Assembly: GCA_001873285.1 (NCBI GenBank)
Contig: MNYV01000129.1
Coordinates: 1-8,636, forward strand
Origin: Nitrospirae bacterium CG2_30_53_67
Lineage (GTDB): Bacteria > CG2-30-53-67
Direction: 5' to 3'
DNA length: 8,636 nt
Part shown: one piece after another, positions 4,988-8,636 of the stretch
Numbering within the stretch: the stretch's first letter is position 1
Layout of the letters: each line of letters starts with the position of its first letter
The notes under the pieces: generated by a model
Database searches by the model: none
What the model was told of the DNA's origin: nothing
Seen by the model: only the letters and a program-made list of their open reading frames with translations
Position numbers and translations under genes: made by a program

Positions 4988-6127
4988 ATGTCAGACCAAA
5001 AAAGCATCATGATCATAGCCGGTGAGGCGTCCGGCGACCTGCATGCCTCCTCTCTGGTCCTCGAGATCCGGAAGTTAATCCCGGATGCGCGTTTTACAGG
5101 CATCGGAGGGAGCAGGATGCGTGATGCCGGGGTGGATCTGATCCTGAATAACCGAGAGATCGCCGTGACCGGGTTCTCCGAGGTCTTCTCCAAAGTCCGA
5201 AACATTCTTAAGGCCTTTCGTATGGTCAAGGAGACGATGCGCAGGGCCCGGCCCGATCTTCTGATCCTCCTGGATTTTCCGGACTTCAACCTCAGGGCGG
5301 GAAAGACGGCCAGGCGCATGGGGATCCCGGTCATCTACTACATCAGTCCCCAAGTCTGGGCCTGGCGCAGGGGAAGGGTCCGGACCATTCAGAAACTGGT
5401 GGAGAAGATCATGGTCATTCTCCCCTTTGAGGCCCCCCTCTACGGGGACAAGGGGGTCTTCGTGGGGAACCCCCTGCTCGACGTGGTCAGGCCTTCACTC
5501 CCTGCAGGCGAGGCCAGGGAGCAGTTCGGGCTCAGGAAAAAATCTCCTGTGGTGGCGCTTCTCCCCGGAAGCCGGGAGAACGAGATCCGGCAGCTCCTGC
5601 CGATCTTTTTAAAGGCGGCGCATCTGATCCGGGAACAGGTTCCGGACATTCAGTATCTCCTGCCCGTGGCTCCCACGGTTTCTGAGGAAAAGATTCAGCC
5701 GATGATCCAGGAGACGGGTATCCTCATTCGCTTGGTCAGGGACCGGGTCTATGATGCGATCGCACTTTCGGATTTCGCCGTGGTGGCCTCGGGCACGGCC
5801 ACACTCGAGACGGCCATCCTCGGAGTTCCCATGCTGATCGTCTACAAGATGTCGAGGATGAGCTATCTCATGGCCAGCCGGCTCGTCCGTGTTCCCCATA
5901 TCGGCCTGATCAACATGGTGGCCGGGGAACGGATCGTCCCGGAGCTGATCCAGGACCAGCTCACCCCCGATCGGATCATGAAGGAGGTCCTCCATGTCCT
6001 GAAAGACAGGGTGCGGTCCGCAGAGATTTCTAAAAAACTTAAGCAAGCGGTCTCCCGTCTGGGCGGACCGGGCGCCTCGGCCCGCGCGGCCGAGGTCGTC
6101 GTGCAATGTCTCGAGGGGAAGGGATGA
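4988..6127 (+). CDS. lpxB: Lipid-A-disaccharide synthase LpxB
   Basis: LpxB condenses UDP-2,3-diacylglucosamine with lipid X (2,3-diacylglucosamine 1-phosphate) to form the beta-1',6-linked tetraacyl disaccharide 1-phosphate. It is a peripheral inner-membrane glycosyltransferase (family GT19). At 379 aa it matches E. coli LpxB (382). Motifs in order: AGEASGDLHA (11-20), GFSEV, DFPDFN (96-101, including the conserved catalytic-region Asp), YYISPQVWAWRRGR, FVGNPLLD, LPGSRENEI (192-200), SGTATLETA from 268, and GLINMVAGERIVPELIQ near the end. ATG 4988 is preferred over an in-frame TTG at 4973, because the protein then starts MSDQKSIMIIAGEASGD as expected. The RBS is weak (GGA at 4979-4981) and lies by a small hairpin. 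The stop overlaps the msbA ATG by 4 bp. Confidence 0.97.
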   Translation: MSDQKSIMIIAGEASGDLHASSLVLEIRKLIPDARFTGIGGSRMRDAGVDLILNNREIAVTGFSEVFSKVRNILKAFRMVKETMRRARPDLLILLDFPDFNLRAGKTARRMGIPVIYYISPQVWAWRRGRVRTIQKLVEKIMVILPFEAPLYGDKGVFVGNPLLDVVRPSLPAGEAREQFGLRKKSPVVALLPGSRENEIRQLLPIFLKAAHLIREQVPDIQYLLPVAPTVSEEKIQPMIQETGILIRLVRDRVYDAIALSDFAVVASGTATLETAILGVPMLIVYKMSRMSYLMASRLVRVPHIGLINMVAGERIVPELIQDQLTPDRIMKEVLHVLKDRVRSAEISKKLKQAVSRLGGPGASARAAEVVVQCLEGKG

Positions 6128-7872
6128 AAACCTATAAGCGTCTCCTCCAGTTCATGATCCGGTATAAGGGGTATTTTGCACTTTCGTTTGTCTGCATGGG
6201 ATCGGTTGCCTTGGCCAAGGGGGGATTGGCGTGGGTGGCCGGACCGCTCGCACAGGGGATATTCCTCTCCAAGAAAGAGTCCATGCTCACCCTCATGCCC
6301 GCAGCCATCCTCTCCGTCTATATCTTCCGAGGGCTCGGGATGTACGGGCAGGCCTATTTCATGGCCCTGGTCTCCCAGCGGACCATACGCGACATCCAGA
6401 ACGCCGTCTATGAGCATCTCCTGAAGATGTCCCTGTCGTTTTTTGTCCGGAACCCGACCGGCATCCTCATGTCCAGGATCACCAACGATGTGAACCTCGT
6501 ACAGGAATCGGTCTCCAAGGCGCTCTCTGAAATGATCATGGAAAGCATGACCATCGTGATCCTATTTATCGTGGCCGTGCTCAAGGACCCGCTCATCACC
6601 ATTATCTTCGTCGTGATCCTTCCCATCTCCACCATCCCCGTGGTCCGGTTCGGAAAGAAGCTCAGGAAGATCAGCACCAGGACGCAGGTCAATTTCGGGA
6701 TCATCAGCAGCTTCCTCCACGAGACCATCACGGGGATACGGATCGTCAAGGCCTTCGGCATGGAGGCCTATGAGAATAAACGGTTCAGAGACCGAAGCCA
6801 TCAGCTCTATCGTACCCGGCTTAAATCCAATGTGGTCAAGGGGCTCTCCGAGCCGATCATGGACCTGATCGAGGGGATCGGGGTATCCCTCGTGATCTAC
6901 ATCGGAGGGTTCAGCGTGATCCATGGGAGAATGGACTTTGCCGCGTTCACCACGCTCATGGCGGCGATCGTGATGATGTATTCCCCGGTCAAAAAACTCA
7001 GCAAGGTGCATTATATGATCCAGGAGGGGATGGCTGCGGCCGACCGGATCTTCGGTTTGATGGACCAGGCGCCCGAGATCGAGGACAGTAAGGGGGCCAT
7101 GGAACTCGCTCCTGTGCACGAGGGGGTGGTCTTCGACGACGTCTATTTCCGTTACGGAGACAGGATGGTGATCCAGGGGGTCTCGCTCACGGTCAAACCA
7201 GGAGAGGTGATTGCCCTGGTCGGGGCCAGCGGGGAAGGCAAGACCACGATGGTCAATCTGGTTCCCCGGTTTTACGATGTGACCCGAGGTGCCATCAGGA
7301 TCGACGGCAGGGATATCCGGGATGTGACCATGAAGTCCCTCCGGTCGCAGATCGCCATGGTGACCCAGGAGACCATCCTGTTCAATGATACGGTACGGAA
7401 CAATATCGCCTACGGACTGGAGGATATTTCCGAGGATGAAGTCATCCGAGTCGCCAAGGCGGCCAATGCCCACGCCTTTATCATGGAAATGCCCCAGGGA
7501 TACGACACGGAGATCGGAGAGAGCGGGATGACCCTCTCCGGAGGGCAGAGACAGCGGCTCTCCATCGCCAGGGCCCTGCTCAAGAACGCCCCGATCCTGA
7601 TTCTGGATGAGGCCACATCGGCCCTGGACACGGAATCCGAACGCGTGGTCCAGGACGCCATCAACAACCTGATGAAGGGGAGGACCACCTTCGTCATCGC
7701 CCACCGTCTCTCCACGATCACCGGCGCGGACCGGATCCTGGTGATCCAGGAAGGGAAGATTGCGGAGAGCGGACGGCACGAAGACCTCCTCAGGAATGGC
7801 GGCATCTACAGGCAGCTCTACGAACGGCAGTTCCAGGAGGGGGAGAACCCTCGAGAGGAAGCGGCTGAATGA
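6124..7872 (+). CDS. msbA: Lipid A export ABC transporter, ATP-binding/permease protein MsbA
   Basis: This is a half-transporter of 582 aa, the same length as E. coli MsbA, with an N-terminal six-helix ABC exporter domain (about 1-320) and a C-terminal ATPase. Visible nucleotide-binding motifs are Walker A GASGEGKTT (367-375), Q-loop Q415, signature LSGGQRQR (471-478), Walker B ILILDE (491-496) with SALD (499-502), and switch H527 in IAHRLST. Walker A has E371 where Ser or Cys is common. As a homodimer it would flip lipid A-core to the outer face of the inner membrane using ATP. The assignment to lipid A rather than another lipid or drug rests on its place between lpxB and lpxJ/waaA. ATG 6124 overlaps the lpxB stop as ATGA; GAGGGGA (6113-6119) gives a strong RBS. 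An in-frame ATG at 6106 is less likely. Confidence 0.92.
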   Translation: MKTYKRLLQFMIRYKGYFALSFVCMGSVALAKGGLAWVAGPLAQGIFLSKKESMLTLMPAAILSVYIFRGLGMYGQAYFMALVSQRTIRDIQNAVYEHLLKMSLSFFVRNPTGILMSRITNDVNLVQESVSKALSEMIMESMTIVILFIVAVLKDPLITIIFVVILPISTIPVVRFGKKLRKISTRTQVNFGIISSFLHETITGIRIVKAFGMEAYENKRFRDRSHQLYRTRLKSNVVKGLSEPIMDLIEGIGVSLVIYIGGFSVIHGRMDFAAFTTLMAAIVMMYSPVKKLSKVHYMIQEGMAAADRIFGLMDQAPEIEDSKGAMELAPVHEGVVFDDVYFRYGDRMVIQGVSLTVKPGEVIALVGASGEGKTTMVNLVPRFYDVTRGAIRIDGRDIRDVTMKSLRSQIAMVTQETILFNDTVRNNIAYGLEDISEDEVIRVAKAANAHAFIMEMPQGYDTEIGESGMTLSGGQRQRLSIARALLKNAPILILDEATSALDTESERVVQDAINNLMKGRTTFVIAHRLSTITGADRILVIQEGKIAESGRHEDLLRNGGIYRQLYERQFQEGENPREEAAE

Positions 7873-8522
7873 ACCATACAAGGTGGACCGGCATCCTGCT
7901 CCCCGCCGCGGCCTCTCTGGTGATCAAGCTCACGGCTCTGACCCTCCGGCTGGATGTGGTCGGCAGGGAGCGCCTGGACCGGTTCAAGAAGGAAGGACGC
8001 CCGGTCCTTTTTGCATTCTGGCACAACCGGCTCCTCTATACCTGCTATTACCTCCGCAGGGAGAGGCTGACCATGATGATCAGCAAGAGCCGCGACGGGG
8101 ATCTCATCACCAGAGTGGCCCGTATCTTCGGGATCCGGGCGATCCGGGGCTCATCGTCGAGGGAGGGGATGAGGGCCATATCCGACCTGGCCCGTTTAAT
8201 GCGGGAAGGGGGGAACGGGGGGATTACACCGGACGGTCCTCGAGGGCCCCTGTACCGGATGCAGATCGGGGCGCTGCTTGCGGCCAGGAGCGCAGGGGTC
8301 CCCATCCTGCCGGTCTCCATCAGCTTCAACCGGATGAAGGTGTTTCAAAGCTGGGACCGGTTCAGGTTCCCCTATCCCTTTTCCAGGGCCGTGCTCGTCT
8401 TCGGCGAGCCCTTTCGGGTTCCCGATGATGCCCGAGGGGAGAAGATGGAAGCCCTGCGGGCCGAAGCCGAGCAGAGGCTGCAGAGCGTGACCGAGGCCTC
8501 GGACCATTATTTTTTGAAATAA
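7869..8522 (+). CDS. lpxJ: DUF374-family lipid A secondary acyltransferase, LpxJ-like
   Basis: A 217-aa lysophospholipid-acyltransferase-fold protein of the DUF374 family, with a hydrophobic N-terminal stretch (about 8-27) that probably anchors it to the inner membrane. Motifs in order: FAFWHNRLLY (49-58, likely catalytic H52), ISKSRDGDLI (71-80), IRGSSSREG (92-100), TPDGPRGP (120-127), VPILPVSI, and SWDRFRFPYPFSR. The common HX4D acyltransferase motif is altered: five residues after H52 is Y57, not Asp, as is usual in this family. The Helicobacter pylori member, LpxJ, adds a secondary acyl chain to lipid A and can act before Kdo is attached. That function is inferred here from family and from position between msbA and waaA. 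The start overlaps the msbA stop as ATGA. Acylation of another lipid remains possible. Confidence 0.85.
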   Translation: MNHTRWTGILLPAAASLVIKLTALTLRLDVVGRERLDRFKKEGRPVLFAFWHNRLLYTCYYLRRERLTMMISKSRDGDLITRVARIFGIRAIRGSSSREGMRAISDLARLMREGGNGGITPDGPRGPLYRMQIGALLAARSAGVPILPVSISFNRMKVFQSWDRFRFPYPFSRAVLVFGEPFRVPDDARGEKMEALRAEAEQRLQSVTEASDHYFLK

Positions 8523-8534
8523 AAGGTTCAAAAC

Positions 8535-8558
8535 GTTAAACCATTAAACCGTTTAACC
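8535..8558. repeat. Three-unit 8-bp tandem repeat between lpxJ and waaA
   Basis: Three in-phase octamers, GTTAAACC, ATTAAACC and GTTTAACC, follow one another. The first and last also form an inverted pair (GTTAAAC 8535-8541 with GTTTAAC 8551-8557). The sequence differs from the hldE-flanking family, but the period is the same. No T tract follows, so it is not an obvious terminator. Confidence 0.7.
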
Positions 8559-8581
8559 GAATTTCATGAGAGAGACCGCGT

Positions 8582-8636
8582 GTGTTTTTTCTCTATAATC
8601 TGATCCTGAATATCTTCGTCGTGCTTGCCCTTCCCT
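8582..8636 (+). CDS. waaA: Kdo transferase WaaA (KdtA), N-terminal start (partial)
   Basis: Eighteen codons are visible from GTG 8582 to the window end, reading (M)FFLYNLILNIFVVLALP. A short LYN/LY motif followed by a hydrophobic helix ending in P is typical of the membrane-anchoring N-terminus of WaaA, which transfers Kdo from CMP-Kdo to lipid A precursors at the cytoplasmic face of the inner membrane. The reading frame opens only after an in-frame TGA at 8567-8569, so GTG 8582 is the first available common start. GAGAGA at about 8568-8575 may act as a weak RBS. waaA following msbA and a DUF374 gene is the usual arrangement in Geobacter-type clusters. The call depends on this short stretch and on context. 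Confidence 0.72.
   Translation, partial: MFFLYNLILNIFVVLALP

Noticed and set aside
6562-7881. Open frame of about 439 codons on the minus strand
   Set aside because: It lies fully antisense to msbA, which has all ABC motifs. Its His/Asp/Gly-rich translation is typical of a reverse shadow in GC-rich DNA.
7760-8428. Plus-strand open frame of about 222 codons in another frame
   Set aside because: It overlaps the end of msbA and most of lpxJ out of frame; the Pro/Arg/Gly-rich translation has no domain signal.

Overview
The window is a stretch of a lipopolysaccharide (lipid A and inner core) biosynthesis locus from a Gram-negative bacterium. All genes read on the + strand. The order fabZ, lpxA, X, (hldE), Gfo/Idh/MocA oxidoreductase, lpxB, msbA, lpxJ (DUF374), waaA resembles the lpx clusters of Desulfuromonadota/Desulfobacterota such as Geobacter. 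The GC-rich coding sequence and long dispersed intergenic repeats fit that group or Nitrospirota-like relatives. The taxon is an inference from gene order, not a phylogenetic result.

Layout: 1-83 is the 3' end of fabZ. lpxA (94-867) follows closely, and a deoxyhypusine-synthase-fold protein (864-1826) overlaps it by 4 bp. Next comes a 447-bp intergenic region (1827-2273) holding a candidate terminator, an ~31-bp direct repeat, a perfect 13-bp hairpin, and runs of a degenerate 8-bp repeat in opposing orientations. hldE (2274-3746) stands alone and is followed by a second, shorter region of the same repeat family (3747-3921). A Gfo/Idh/MocA oxidoreductase (3922-4893), a 94-bp gap, and then lpxB (4988-6127), msbA (6124-7872) and lpxJ (7869-8522) follow; the last three are linked by 4-bp ATGA overlaps. 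The window ends in the first codons of waaA (from 8582), after a short gap carrying another 8-bp tandem repeat.

How the genes work together: LpxA adds the first 3-hydroxyacyl chain to the UDP-amino-sugar, and FabZ serves the competing fatty-acid elongation branch. LpxB makes the disaccharide, LpxJ adds a secondary acyl chain, WaaA adds Kdo, and MsbA flips the product across the inner membrane. HldE makes ADP-heptose precursor for the inner core. The oxidoreductase may make a 3-amino (GlcNAc3N) sugar donor for LpxA, but no partner aminotransferase is visible.

The two points most worth following up are (i) the deoxyhypusine-synthase-like protein, which lacks the family's catalytic residues and sits where related clusters carry lpxI, and (ii) the octamer-based inverted repeat family flanking hldE, one copy of which appears to carry a 32-bp hairpin insertion relative to hairpin-free copies in the same window.
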